DNA of 64,000 bases from Rutpela maculata (lineage: Eukaryota; Arthropoda; Insecta; Coleoptera; Cerambycidae): NCBI GenBank assembly GCA_936432065.2, contig OW386285.2, forward strand, positions 171,039,984 to 171,103,983, written 5' to 3'. Of this stretch, positions 34,118 to 44,439 are shown piece after piece. Position 1 is the first letter of the stretch. Each line of letters starts with the position of its first letter. A model generated the notes under the pieces. That model was not told the DNA's origin. It saw nothing but the letters and a program-made list of their open reading frames with translations, and ran no database searches. The position numbers and the translations under genes are program-made.

Positions 34118-34752
34118 CCCACACTAATCTTATGGAAAAGTGATCCCGGTCAAATAGGTTGAACTTTTTATATGTTGTAAATTTCGACTTTCTGATCAAA
34201 ATCTCTGATGGGACCAACTCAATCCTATGTCTAGTTTCTGAGAGATAGCTCAACAAATGTACAAGAATGTCCTCTTGTGCAATTGAAAAATTTTCGAATT
34301 CATCGTTTTTTTTATACATTTTATATTGTGATACGTTCTAATAGCCCTTTATAATATTTTGCACTAAAAATATTTGTTCTTTTAATAAAAATAGTGTAGA
34401 AAAAAATTAAACTTTGAAAAATGTTGGCGAAGGCGCAGGGAATTCTATATGAAAATAACAAGTGAAAAATATTCGGTCAAATTGGCTAAAACATTTTTTA
34501 CACAAAGTACGTGTCTTCCCGATCAACAAACATTAACTGAAAAACTTTCGGGAATTGCTCTACTTTGACCTCTAATACCCCATCAATAAATTAAAAATTC
34601 GAGAAGATACAGAATTTTACAAGAACTTATAGCTGTACCTCGGAAACTAGACATAGGATCGAGTTGGGTCCATGATTTTGATCAGAAAGTCGAAATCTAC
34701 AACATATTAAAAATTCAGCCAATTTGAACGGGACCACTATTCATAAGGTTAA
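34118..34752. mobile_element. Foldback element with ~200-bp inverted arms
   Basis: The left arm includes AACCTTATG-like and GATTTCGACTTTCTGATCAAAA sequence (34120-34300). The right arm (34600-34752) is its reverse complement (TTTTGATCAGAAAGTCGAAATC), both with CCTATGTCTAGTTTC. The centre is AT-rich and non-coding. It is inserted in a satellite unit, which continues on both sides. Confidence 0.75.
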
Positions 34753-35280
34753 AATGTTATCGAAGTATGTTTAACGAGATTTTTACAAAACGAACGAAAG
34801 TTGTAGCTGCTCGTTGTCGAAGGAAAGGACCTAAACAGGATAACTTCTGTTGGACTTAATATTTTTTTTTATTTGGAACATATTTAAAATAGCATGGTAG
34901 AATACTCTCTATTGAAACCGGGCCATATCTGGCATACAGGATGATCGCCACAGGTGTGTAAATATTCATATTTTATGTAAACTATATTTTATTATAGTTT
35001 TTTTATAAATGTTACTAAGGTATTTGATTAAGCGCCCACAAATATGAGGATGCACAATATATTTAAACTCCAAGATTGTGTCTCTCAGATTTAAAGAAAT
35101 TTTACATAGATTAGATTAGATGTTATTGAGGTGTTTCTAGTAAGATTGTTGCGAAATAAATGAAAGATTCAGTTGGGCGTTGCTGACTGTTAATGGCTAT
35201 TAGACGCGGTGACTTGTGAGAGGCTTAAAATTTTATTTCAAAGGAAGATACGTATAATAACATGGTCCCTCTGAAATTGG
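34753..35280. repeat. ~395-bp satellite-like repeat, block 3
   Basis: It shows the landmarks TTATCGAAGTATGTTTAACGAG, AACAGGATAACTTC (34834), GGTAGAATACTCTCTATTG, TCTCAGATTTAAAG and TTATTGAGGTGTTTCTAG. It ends at CTGAAATTGGGCC near 35280, where the 3' tail of the CR1-like element begins. Confidence 0.7.
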
Positions 35281-35320
35281 GCCAAAAATTAAATATAATA
35301 AGTATAGGAAAAAATATATA

Positions 35321-35350
35321 ATATAATAATAATAATGATAATAATAATAT
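35321..35350 (-). repeat. (ATT)n 3' tail of the CR1-like element
   Basis: The plus strand reads ATAATAATAATAATGATAATAATAAT, which is ATT repeats at the 3' end on the element's own strand. CR1-group elements end in short tandem repeats rather than poly(A). Confidence 0.65.
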
Positions 35351-35574
35351 TTATTAATTTCAGAAAACAGTAGGTACAGTATGTACTTAAGTTTAAGAAA
35401 TTTCGTCAATATCTTAAATATAAAGGTAAAAAGGCAAAGTACAAACAAAGAAAACATAACTTTAAAAGTTTAAAGTCAATACTATGATATAAATAAAAAG
35501 TAAAAAGATAAAAAGAGAGCAGTGCAATACAAATAAGTACTAACAAATACAACTACAGTATATACGATATGGGA

Positions 35575-38462
35575 CTAACATCTTGATACAAATTCTTGTA
35601 AGGTGTAGCAGTTTATTTCTAAAAGAAATAATTTCACTGCATTTTTAAATTTTCGAGTTGTTGGGAGACATTTAATGCATTCAGGTAAGAGGTTGTACAA
35701 CTTACAACCATTAAAAAAAAGACTTTTTTGATACAAGGCAGTATCATGCTTTAGTGGTAACAAATTATCTTTATTCCTGGTATTGTGGTTATGCTGTGAT
35801 CTAGTGTTAGAGAATTTAAGTTTGTTTTTATAGACAAAGCAAGTTATTTCATATACATATATAGAGGTTAATGTGAGGATTTTTAGAGACCGAAAAGCGT
35901 CTCTGCATGATTCATTATAATTTAGTTTAGATAATATTCGAATAGCTCGTTTTTGCAGAACAAAAACACTATGTATTTCACTTGCTAATCCCCAATGTAC
36001 TATGGCATATTTAATAGTTGAGTGGAAAGAGGCAAAATATAATTGTTTCAATATAGATAAACTGCAATGCTTAGATGCAACAGCTAAGGCAAAACAGGTT
36101 TTTGATAATTTTGTACAAACATCATGTACATGACAAGACCACTTTAGATTACAGTCTATCCTTAAACCCAACAGTTTGGAGTTGTTTGAAAAAGTAAGAT
36201 TAACTGTATTGTCTAGCATGATAGAATTATTAGGCTTAATGTTAGACCGTGTTGTCTTAAAAACAATACATGTTGTCTTCTCATTATTTATACATAATTT
36301 GTTTTTTTGGACCCACAAGTTCATTTTTTTGTAAATTAAGGCGGCACAATTTTCAGCATCGGTTAGGTTACTAGATCTTATTAAAATATTGGTATCATCA
36401 GCATATGCAACTGTCAAGCATAGAGCATGTTCTAGATAGATTAACATATCATTAATATATATAATAAATAATGTAGGTCCAAGTATGGATCCTTGTGGAA
36501 CACCACAGCTGACAGTAGATAGACTGGATATTGCATTTTTGATTTGAACTTGCTGGGTACGATTAACTAAATAAGATTGGAACCATCCATGAGCAATGCC
36601 CCGAACACCATATTTTACTAATTTGGTTAATAATATGGAGTGATCGACACAATCAAAAGCCTTAGTAAAATCTATAAATAGTCCTAGTGTAACCTGAGAT
36701 TTATCAAGTGCACTTACAATACCATCTACGAATTCACTGAGAGCACTGTCAACACTTTTGTGTGTTTAAAGCCATGCTGATTATTAGATAACATTTTATT
36801 GGCTGAAAGAAAGGGTATTAATTGAATATTTACTGAAGATTCAAAAATTTTTGATAAGCTAGGTGAAAGACTAATCCCTCTGTAATTAGTAACCAAATGA
36901 GAATCGCCTTTCTTGTATAAAGGTATTACGTTCGCAACTTTCAATCTCTCCGGATATATACCCTGTTCTAAAGAAAGGTTTACTATATGTGTTAACGGAG
37001 TGATTATATACACACCGATCTGTTTTAATAATGAGTTGGATATCTCATCAGTTCCCGAAGCATTCGAGTTTTTTAATTTATGGATTAACTCTAAGACATC
37101 GTCCTCAGTGAGAGGTCGCAAAAATAATGTATTTCTGTTTGTTAAGTTATTAAAACTGGACTCAATAAATTCATGGTCAGTAGTGGGAGGTAAATTAGAG
37201 ATGATATCCTTAGGACCAGATATGAAAAAGTCATTGAAAGTTTCCACACACTCATTGGTGTTTAAAATTTTACCATTAAATTCCAATTCAATGGATGAGT
37301 GATTTTTTGATTTACCTAATGTATTATTTATGATATTCCACATAGTCTTTGATTTATTTTTGGAATTCATTACTAACTTAGCATTTTTTGCTATATGCAT
37401 AGAAGATAACATTTTGCGATACTCATTATTTGCAATTTTATATTGTTCTTTAAACTGAGAATACTGTCGGCTTAGATCTGCTAGCAGAGAGACGCGATTT
37501 TTTGCTTCAATTACTTCAGGATTGTTTACATAGGTTTTACTCGAGGTTTTAACATTGCATTTAGTTTTAGATATCGGGAAACATATCTCAAAATAATACA
37601 GAACAGTATCCATAAAAAGATCGAAAGCTACATTACAATTTTGGGAAGCCAATACTTCATGCCAGCTAGTATTACATAAAAAAGTACAAAAGCTTAAAAC
37701 GTTACTCTCAGTGAAAAAGCGTTTATAGTAAGTTTCATCATCTGTTACCACATTAGTTGGAATTTTAATGCACTGGGCAAAATGATCCGATAAATTACTT
37801 TCTATTATGTTATATTCGTAATCTATTCCATTATCATTTACAAAAGAGTTGTCAATACATTTGCTAGATATAGAAGTTACTCGTGTTGGTTCATGGATAG
37901 TTATACACATATTATTACAATTTAGAATATTTTTTAATTCCCTCAGAAACATTGTATCCAAGTTAAAATCAATATTAAAATCACCGCCTATGACTAGAAA
38001 CTTATTACTATGTAGAAAGACATCCAAAAGTTTATCAAACTGCATAAGAAATATCTGGTTGTCACCAGAGGGAGGACGGTACACGGAAAGTACAACAGTG
38101 TCTGAACCTAACAACTCAATTCCGCAGCATTCAAAAACGTTACACACCGAAAACTCTGTACAATCTTTAACAGTTTTTGTTTTAATATTATCTTTACAGT
38201 ATATAGCCACTCCACCATGTTTCTGTTTAGAACGACAAAACGAAGAACATAATTTAAAATCTTGAAGGCCGATTAAGTCGATTTCTTCTTGTGATTGCCA
38301 ATGTTCACTTAATAATACCACGTCAGCATAATAATCTTTTAGGAAAACATTCAATTGTTGTGTTTTATTCGCCACACATTGAATATTCTGATGAATAATT
38401 GTATAATACTTTGAGCTATTTATGGAACTAACTCCAGCTGTGACAGGCGAGGGTATAAAAAA
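35575..38462 (-). pseudogene. CR1-like ORF2: AP endonuclease and reverse transcriptase, one frameshift
   Basis: It would nick the target and prime reverse transcription. The frame opens directly after a TAA at about 38467, in the -1 frame relative to ORF1, and has no AUG upstream of the catalytic endonuclease residues (the first candidate near 38375 is GTG). Endonuclease motifs are LLSEHW, GGVAIYC, VYRPPSG, GGDFNID and SNLSDHF (38300-37790). RT begins near 37100 (NASGTDEISNSLLKQIG), with PLYKKGDSHLVTNYRGISL, NNQHGFKHTK, FIDFTKAFDCVDHSILL, VPQGSILGPTLFIIYIND and YADD at about 36403. The frame shifts once near 36770, between QHGFKHTK and SVDSALSEF. The C-terminus resembles CR1 (LP..RKFKNAVKLFLLE). 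About 960 codons in total, full length for the family. Confidence 0.88.
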
Positions 38463-39760
38463 TTTTTATTTTGTTCATTTCTTACAGAACTGTTTCTTTC
38501 AATATCGGTAACCTGCCTGATGTTTTTAACATAGCTTATAAATTTTAAATTTTTGCTCTGCCTTGGAAGCATTAGTACGGATAAAAGGCTTTCACTTATT
38601 CTTCTTCTCAAACTAGTTATTTCAGTTTTTCTATTTATTTCTAAATAACTGATATGCCCTTCAGTAAAGTTATTGAATCTGTTAAGAAAAGAATATAATT
38701 TTGAATTATACTTAAAAATATGTTGGTGTTTGTCAGTGTTTTTTCTAAGGTATGGGATTGACATAAAGATAACATTTGTATGCGACCATTTTTTTAGCTT
38801 ATTACAAGTTAATCGAAAAGAAGGAGTTCTTCTCACGTCAATATCGTTTGATCCAGCTATGACTACTATGTGATCTTCCACAGTAAAACTTTGCACTAAA
38901 GGATCGATGTTATCTATGACTTGGTTCAATAAAGCACCAGGTTTAATAATGGAGTGAATGTCATAAAAATTACTATCCAAAGCATTCCTGAGGTCATGAA
39001 TAATGTGCTTAGCATTATCATCGCCTAATATAAGTATACGTTTCATATTTTGATTAGAAATTATAGAGTCCGAAGTATTTGGTGTATTATGCGCATTGTT
39101 TTTAGAATGCAGTGTTGCTTCATCAACTGAAGCGGTATTAGAGGCTAAATGGAATTCTTCACGAGAGATAAGGTTATTTATTTCATCATTTTCAATAACT
39201 ATGATATCATCCTGTATATTAGAAACATTTATGTCGATTATATTATTTTGTGAACACTGTGTATAGTTACTTTGTACTATATTATCTTCCTCAGTGTTTG
39301 TATACATATCTTTTTTGCATCTATGTTGAGTTTGTGTACTTATAGTTTTTGTTACAATTTCTCTTGAGGTTGTTATTGACATTTTAAGTTTTTCTATGTA
39401 GCTATTTAATTCTTGAATCTTAAGTTCATGTAATCTAATTATTTCATTTGTTTCTTCTTCACACATTGACACATGATCCATAAATGATATGTTGTTTTTT
39501 TTAATCTTTTCAATGTGTTTGGCTTTCAAATCATTATCATGTTTTAATTCAGCAAGAGTTTTTTCAAGGATACTACTATCCTGAATGTCAGGTGTCTGAG
39601 TTTCATTTTTGCAACATATTATTTGATTACCTTTCATTATCTTAACTTTATAACGAGATAGGCAGGATTTATAGTAAATCCCAAAACAGTTTATACAGAC
39701 ATAATTTGAAAAGGGCTTGTTTTTACAACACTTAAAATTATTTAAATTTGATCCAGACAT
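38420..39760 (-). CDS. CR1-like ORF1: cysteine finger, coiled coil, SGNH esterase-like domain
   Basis: The ORF1 product binds element RNA, and its esterase may act on lipids. I start at ATG 39760 (MSGSNLNNFKCCKNKP); the frame is open to 39781, but that codon is GTG. The protein is 446 aa. Residues about 9-55 hold a Cys-rich finger (CC..., VCINC, SC, CC). Residues 70-140 are charged and heptad-like (coiled coil). Residues about 250-400 form the esterase-like domain: ILILGDDNAKHI in place of the GDS block (the Ser is D here), VVIAGSNDID (the GxND block) and a downstream catalytic His candidate. It ends NFLYPRLSQLELVP, with the TAA at 38420. The last codons overlap ORF2 and contain a T TTT TTA heptamer. 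Confidence 0.85.
   Translation of the reverse strand: MSGSNLNNFKCCKNKPFSNYVCINCFGIYYKSCLSRYKVKIMKGNQIICCKNETQTPDIQDSSILEKTLAELKHDNDLKAKHIEKIKKNNISFMDHVSMCEEETNEIIRLHELKIQELNSYIEKLKMSITTSREIVTKTISTQTQHRCKKDMYTNTEEDNIVQSNYTQCSQNNIIDINVSNIQDDIIVIENDEINNLISREEFHLASNTASVDEATLHSKNNAHNTPNTSDSIISNQNMKRILILGDDNAKHIIHDLRNALDSNFYDIHSIIKPGALLNQVIDNIDPLVQSFTVEDHIVVIAGSNDIDVRRTPSFRLTCNKLKKWSHTNVIFMSIPYLRKNTDKHQHIFKYNSKLYSFLNRFNNFTEGHISYLEINRKTEITSLRRRISESLLSVLMLPRQSKNLKFISYVKNIRQVTDIERNSSVRNEQNKNFLYPRLSQLELVP
38456..38462 (-). promoter_or_regulatory. Candidate -1 ribosomal frameshift heptamer U UUU UUA
   Basis: In the ORF1 frame the codons are AAT TTT TTA TAC, so the minus strand carries T TTT TTA in the X XXY YYZ phase needed for tandem -1 slippage. 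The -1 frame has a TAA just upstream and then stays open as ORF2. ORF1 ends 36 nt downstream. The heptamer type is a known efficient slippery sequence in other retroelements. I do not see a convincing strong stem-loop just downstream, which weakens the case. Confidence 0.55.
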
Positions 39761-39800
39761 CACACCACTGTCACTGTTCACTGTTCACTCTGTCTATAGG

Positions 39801-40323
39801 TAGAAATAAAAGTAGTAACCTACCTCTTAAAACTAAATTACCTTTCATCAAGATCGATTGAGAAGTAACGGAGATTTGACCTAAATATTGATAGGCGAAC
39901 ATTGTATATTAGCCGGCAGGCTTAGCCTACTCCTATAATATGATAAAGTTTGTCAGAGTCGATTTCGGATGACCGCCTATTTAAATATTATCAGCTCAGG
40001 TTGTTGTGAAACAAATTCTTATGCAAACATATTTTTCTGCTAATTTTCTACTAACTACATTTGTCCGATTATAAATTCGATTAGATCAATTAATTAAAAC
40101 GAGGGCATCACTGACAACATAGAGAAAATTAATGATTCTTGTCTTAAAGTATAACGTGCCTTAATTTTCGCTGTAATATATTACCGAATTTTGGAACAAA
40201 ATATTTTTTATTCATTTAATTACACCGTAAATTCACAATAAAACAGTTTAATAATGTATGTTGTTAAAATTTTTACTGTGGTAAATGACAGGAAGTTAAC
40301 TTAATTATTATGCTTATTTACAG
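39801..40323. other. Sequence between the CR1-like element and the candidate exon
   Basis: It may hold the 5' UTR of the CR1-like element up to about 39990. The remainder (40000-40323) is AT-rich and ends in a pyrimidine-rich tract and TTTACAG, as at the end of an intron. No other feature is recognised. Confidence 0.4.
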
Positions 40324-40441
40324 ATGGTGGCAACCGAGCCCGGAGCTGGAAATACTGCCGCCGAGGCGACCGAAGGAGGAACTACGTTCGGAAAACTAAG
40401 ACAAACCCTCTCTTCCTCTTTGCTTACAGCACAGGACAAAG
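40324..40441 (+). CDS. Candidate host-gene coding exon, gene unidentified
   Basis: A 118-bp block stands out by higher GC content and balanced codon use from its AT-rich surroundings. It is bounded by splice-like signals: TTATTTACAG directly before ATG (40324) and AAAG/GTAATA after it (intron from 40442). The peptide is MVATEPGAGNTAAEATEGG followed by TTFGKLRQTLSSSLLTAQDK: an acidic, Ala/Gly-rich start and then a basic, Ser-rich stretch. The exon ends in phase 1. The ATG at the first base may be the true start after a 5' UTR intron, or an internal Met. I do not recognise the protein and see no second exon in the window, so the neighbouring transposon-filled DNA may be intron. Confidence 0.6.
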
Positions 40442-41424
40442 GTAATATATTTAGTAAATATATTTTGTTAACAGAACTTATTTTAATTTGGTATTTATAT
40501 TCAGGATTTACAACAGTAACAGAATTGCACCTTAAGCACTTGATTGTAGTTTGTTTTAATTTAAATCTACTTTGAAAAATTGGAGGCCATAACGCCCTGC
40601 TTCATACAACAAAAGCTATAACACGTTTCCATATTTTTTGCTTATATCTCTTTATCTATAAAAGTTAAAAGTTCAAAGCTCAAGGTTGAAAGTTTTTAAA
40701 AGGTATTTATTTATTCATAAAAATATTGAAAATTAGGTAAAGTAACAGTAAATTTCTGATACCACTGATGATACTTGGCAACAGAAAGTAACATTTTCTG
40801 GGAAATCCAGAATCATTTTGACACTAAAAGACAAATGAAGTAGCTCCGTAAAAAATATTTTGTGTCCAAAAGTATTCTAGTTTCCATTGATAAGAGATCT
40901 ATTCATTGAGTCAAAAATGTTTTCTCAAGAGGTCTTACATTATAGTGAATTTCTTTGGCAAGGACCCTCTACCATTTCTATCTGGAAAGAAAATGACTGT
41001 AATCAAAGCAGGATTAAAGATCATTAAAAGTAGTAACAATGATTGGAGAATATTATTTAGGTATTAAGCAAATCACAACTTATACACTTTTTTATTTATC
41101 ACGAAATTACCTACTTTCTGTATATTGTTGCCCTAATCTGGCACGCTAACAATGCTACTGAAGGAGGTGTTAATTTGATGGAATACTTTAAAAAACAATA
41201 AGAAAAATAAAATTCTACGTACTGAAAAACGGAATATTGTAGAACGTTTTCTGGCAAACGAGTTCTAAAACATATTTTAACAATTTGTTAAAATGATTAA
41301 TCGGTAATTTTTTTGTTTTACGTATTTCGATATTTAAATCATAATCAAATGTAAAATTTTGTGATTAAATTACCGCATTTAATGGTTTTCTGAAGCGAGT
41401 GTAGGTACATCTTGACTGTACTCA
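40442..41424. other. AT-rich, possibly intronic, no features recognised
   Basis: It starts with GTAATA after the candidate exon. It contains short AT-driven frames only, with no repeats or element ends recognised. Confidence 0.4.
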
Positions 41425-41499
41425 TATCGATACGAAATGTTAAGCAACGACAGTCGCGGTTAATGCTTGGATGGATGACGTCTAGAGAAATATAGCGAA
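41425..41499 (+). pseudogene. 5S rRNA-derived sequence (pseudogene or SINE head)
   Basis: GTTAAGCAACGACAGTCGCGGTTAATGCTTGGATGGATGACGTCT aligns with the internal-promoter half of insect 5S rRNA (known form GTTAAGCA(A/G)CGTCGGGCGCGG, TTAGTACTTGGATGGG). The A box-like and C box-like segments are recognisable. The preceding bases (TATCGATACGAAAT) resemble CCGATCACCGAAG. The 5' third and 3' end are decayed. It lies just before the 3' tail of a minus-strand LINE. It could be a processed 5S copy or a 5S-derived SINE. Confidence 0.72.
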
Positions 41500-41515
41500 C
41501 TCGTCCCACCTTCTC

Positions 41516-44000
41516 TTCTTCTTATTTACAACATCTTGGCAAACATTTTGTTATCCATGCCTTAGTTTTTATATAGCAAGTCTAGCAGCGTCATGTCATC
41601 TGTCGCGGTTGTCCATTAGACATACGAAGTCACCACTGCTCTTTCCAACCAGCTCCTTAATCACATCTGGCTTTCCTTGAACTGTCAACCATCTTATGGT
41701 GTCCTGTCTCCGGTAGATGTGGCCAAAAAATGAAAGAATCTAGGGAAATACAATCTTGAAGAGTTGTTTGTTGTTGAGTTGTTGTTTGTCTAGGGAATTC
41801 ACAGCAAACGTCTTCACACCAACATCGGAAGCATCAATATTCCGTCTACCTGTCTTCGTTGAACCTCACATTCGCAATTGCGAGCATTGTCCACAAGATA
41901 AGATCCGAGGTGTATATTCTTGTTTACTACCCAATAATCACCTGCTCATATGTGCCTAGGTCGTTTTCATTTGCTCGACCTATAATCATAGTTACCATTT
42001 TGCTGTATTTTACACTTAAACCGTAATCAGAGCTTATTATTTGAAGGTTGACCAGCAGATGTATAAGCACATCCTCGCTTGCTGCAATTAAGACGGTGAG
42101 TCATCGACGTGCACTTTAAAACACTACCGCGTTGTGAAATTTTTGAAAGGTATCACTTAATTTTTTAACACCATGAGTGACAATTTTATTTTTAAGAGTG
42201 GACCGCTTGAGTTGATGGACGAAAATAAGCATTAAAACGAAAATAAAAATTATTCACTGTTCACGTTTTGATATAGCAACTTAAAAATTTGATTATTAAT
42301 TAATTTCATTAATCACAATACTCATTTTGGTAAAACTTGTTTCTAAGAATTTGTCTTATGCTGCCCGTTTGTTGGTTATAATTAATCCCGGAGATAAACT
42401 GACTCCGCTTGCGCTATATGAATTTTAATAAATCCAGAATTTTCACGAATAAGAATATTCACATCGAACAGATGTGAAAAATTAGAATCGAATTTTGAGA
42501 AAATCTGGAATGTCACACTTTGTAAAACCGTGACTAAGTATTCCTTTAAAAAAACTAATAATGTTTTTAAGATATTTTGAGGATGCAAATCGAGTGCTAA
42601 TTTAATTTGCTGTTTGTAAAAAGTAAAATTAACAAAAAAACAAAAAGGTACTCATCTACAAACGTCAAGTAAGAAATCTTAGTTCCACCTATAGTTACTC
42701 CACTTTGCCAGTCCTTCAGCATACATCGAATCATGTGCTCACTTAAAGAGATCTAGTGGCAGAATATAGCATTATCTGATGCTTTGTCAATTTTGCAGTT
42801 GCCGTAAATTCGGTGTTTGCCTTCCTTTGGCAAAACTGCTTGCTCAGGAGTTATTTTACCAAGACAGATAATGTTAACGTCTGGATTGAAGAAAATATAC
42901 AGCATTATTTCACTCGGGTTTGACATTAATGCCAGATGTCTACAGTTGGTATAGACATCTATCGCCTCATTCTTAGTGGTACGTAGATTGAGGAGGTTCT
43001 CCAGTCATCGGGTCAGATTCCTGTCTCCTATATTTTTTAGCACATTCTGTGAAGGATTCTCAGTCAATCTTCATCAAATAACTTAAGCGCCTTGACTGTG
43101 ATATTGTGAATCTCAGCTGCTTTGCAAATTCTTAGTTTTTGAAGCAAGGGCGGATCCAGGGGGCAGTAGGGGCAATTGACCCCCCCCCCCCCCCCGAGAA
43201 CACTATTTGGGGGAAAAAATGTTTCATGAGCCGAAATTTTTTTGGATTTTCATTTGCACCCTTTGCACCCTTTGCACCATTTGCACCCCCCCCCCCCCAA
43301 TGAGGCGATAAAATTATTTTAGATTTCGAGGCGAGCGAAAATTTTTTTTTACTTTTTTAATAGCATTCTCTGTATGAGGTGAAAAATTTTTTTAGATTCC
43401 GAGGCGAAAAATTTTTTTTTCTGATTTCGACAATTTTTTGTAGATATTAGTGCCCCATCCCAGTAACCTTTCTGGATCCGCCCTTGTTTTGAAGTTAGTT
43501 TTCGTAATCCTGCTACTGGTTATCCTCTGCTTCAGGATGATCCCTATTGAAAAGCTTTTCGCAGTATTGGCGACCACGTTTTGGGTTTATATTTACGTGT
43601 AATCACTCTTATTTTTGGCAAAAATCCTTACTATTGTTGTGATCGGCAGATGACTCTAGTTCATTACAGACGTCAATCTATTATATCCTTTCGTTTCCAA
43701 AGCAGTGTTGACACCTTGAGCCTTCAGGTTTTTGCTGACTTGTACTTTAGTTAGAATTTCAGCAGTTATCCAAAATTTTTTCACATTTTTATGTATCTCA
43801 CTTTGTGTTCTCGTTGTGCTCGTCTGAGATTCCCACAGGGCACTTAGATCTTCGTCATTTAGAGGGTTTATATATTTGAAGCGCCAGTTTTACAGAGCTT
43901 CTAGTGGCTTCCATATCAGCGTATACGCAGATGCTGTGAAATACTAGGTGAGTATTGCGTAGTGGATATGTAGAACAATCGGTACTTTGCCTATTAAATG
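41516..44000 (-). mobile_element. Degenerate minus-strand LINE (endonuclease-RT family with (GAA)n tail)
   Basis: On the minus strand the 3' tail is AAGAAGAAGAGAAG (41516-41530). Upstream of it are FGHIYRRQDTIRWLTVQGK (41725-41670), an RT thumb block SSEDVLIHLLVNLQIISSDYGLSVKYSK (42090-42010) and a piece near LKDWQSGVTIGGTKIS (42720-42675). Next come ITPEQAVLPKEGKHR (42860-42815) and ILHRMCKKI.ETGIRPDDWRTSS (43050-42985). A pre-RT segment (ALWESQTSTTRTQ..) lies near 43830. Every block is interrupted by stops. A hAT MITE (43145-43486) and an unrelated segment of about 500 bp (42125-42635) interrupt it. Confidence 0.72.
43145..43486. mobile_element. hAT-type MITE with perfect 8-bp target duplication
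   Basis: The 342-bp element begins CAAGGGCGGATCCAG and ends with the inverted counterpart CTGGATCCGCCCTTG. TTTTGAAG is duplicated on both sides (43137-43144 and 43487-43494). An 8-bp duplication with C(A/T)(A/G)GGGCGG-type ends is typical of hAT elements. The interior has no ORF, but has C-runs (a run of about 16 C near 43180), triplicated TTTGCACC words and GAGGCGA-AAAATTTTT words. Confidence 0.92.
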
Positions 44001-44300
44001 CTAGGTAAGGAAAAAATATCTACTCTTCGATTGAGAACAGGTTTGGCAAAATCTTCAGGTTGGAGGTAGCTAGTCTTCTAGAGTCGGTGGTTGACCTTAG
44101 TCACATTCATAAAACCTACTATAAAACCTCTGACACCTTAGATTGAAGCACAATTATCTGCATCCTATAAGAATTTCCACTCACTGTTTCCCATTTTCTC
44201 GGCACAGTATTCCATTCTCTACATACAGTGAGTTCCACTGAGCTCAATAATCTTGTGGTCGTTCCAACCGTTCCAACCAGGTGAGAATCGGTGATATGTC
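44001..44300. other. Boundary region between LINE and gypsy remains
   Basis: It probably contains decayed minus-strand LINE endonuclease sequence, but no single motif is clear enough to name. The gypsy integrase that should follow RNase H is absent. Confidence 0.35.
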
Positions 44301-44439
44301 ATTATCCTCTCTTTCAGCGAGCTAAAAGTTATGTCCTTGTAACGCAATAGTTTCTTTCGATCTTTGCAAGCACTTTACTGAAGTAAGCTACGACTTTCTC
44401 CTGGCCATCTATTTTCTGCGAGAGTACTGCCGAACGGCA

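Larger units (their letters stand above)
35321..39800 (-). mobile_element. Nearly intact CR1-like non-LTR retrotransposon
   Basis: Two overlapping ORFs lie on the minus strand. ORF1 has a cysteine-rich finger, a coiled coil and an esterase-like domain; ORF2 has endonuclease and RT. ORF1 with a finger plus SGNH esterase is characteristic of the CR1 group. The 3' UTR runs from 35574 to an (ATT)n microsatellite tail at 35321-35350. The 5' limit is not sharp; I place it just above ORF1, but a 5' UTR may extend to about 39990. Only one damaging change is seen, a frameshift in RT near 36770. The element has inserted next to, and so after, the satellite block ending at 35280. Confidence 0.88.

Noticed and set aside
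36913..38265. Plus-strand ORFs of 129 and 138 codons
   Set aside because: Antisense shadows of the CR1-like ORF2, which has clear endonuclease and RT motifs.
38456..38520. Downstream pseudoknot to support the frameshift site
   Set aside because: Only weak complementarities (such as GGA/TCC) could be found by eye, so no structure is claimed.
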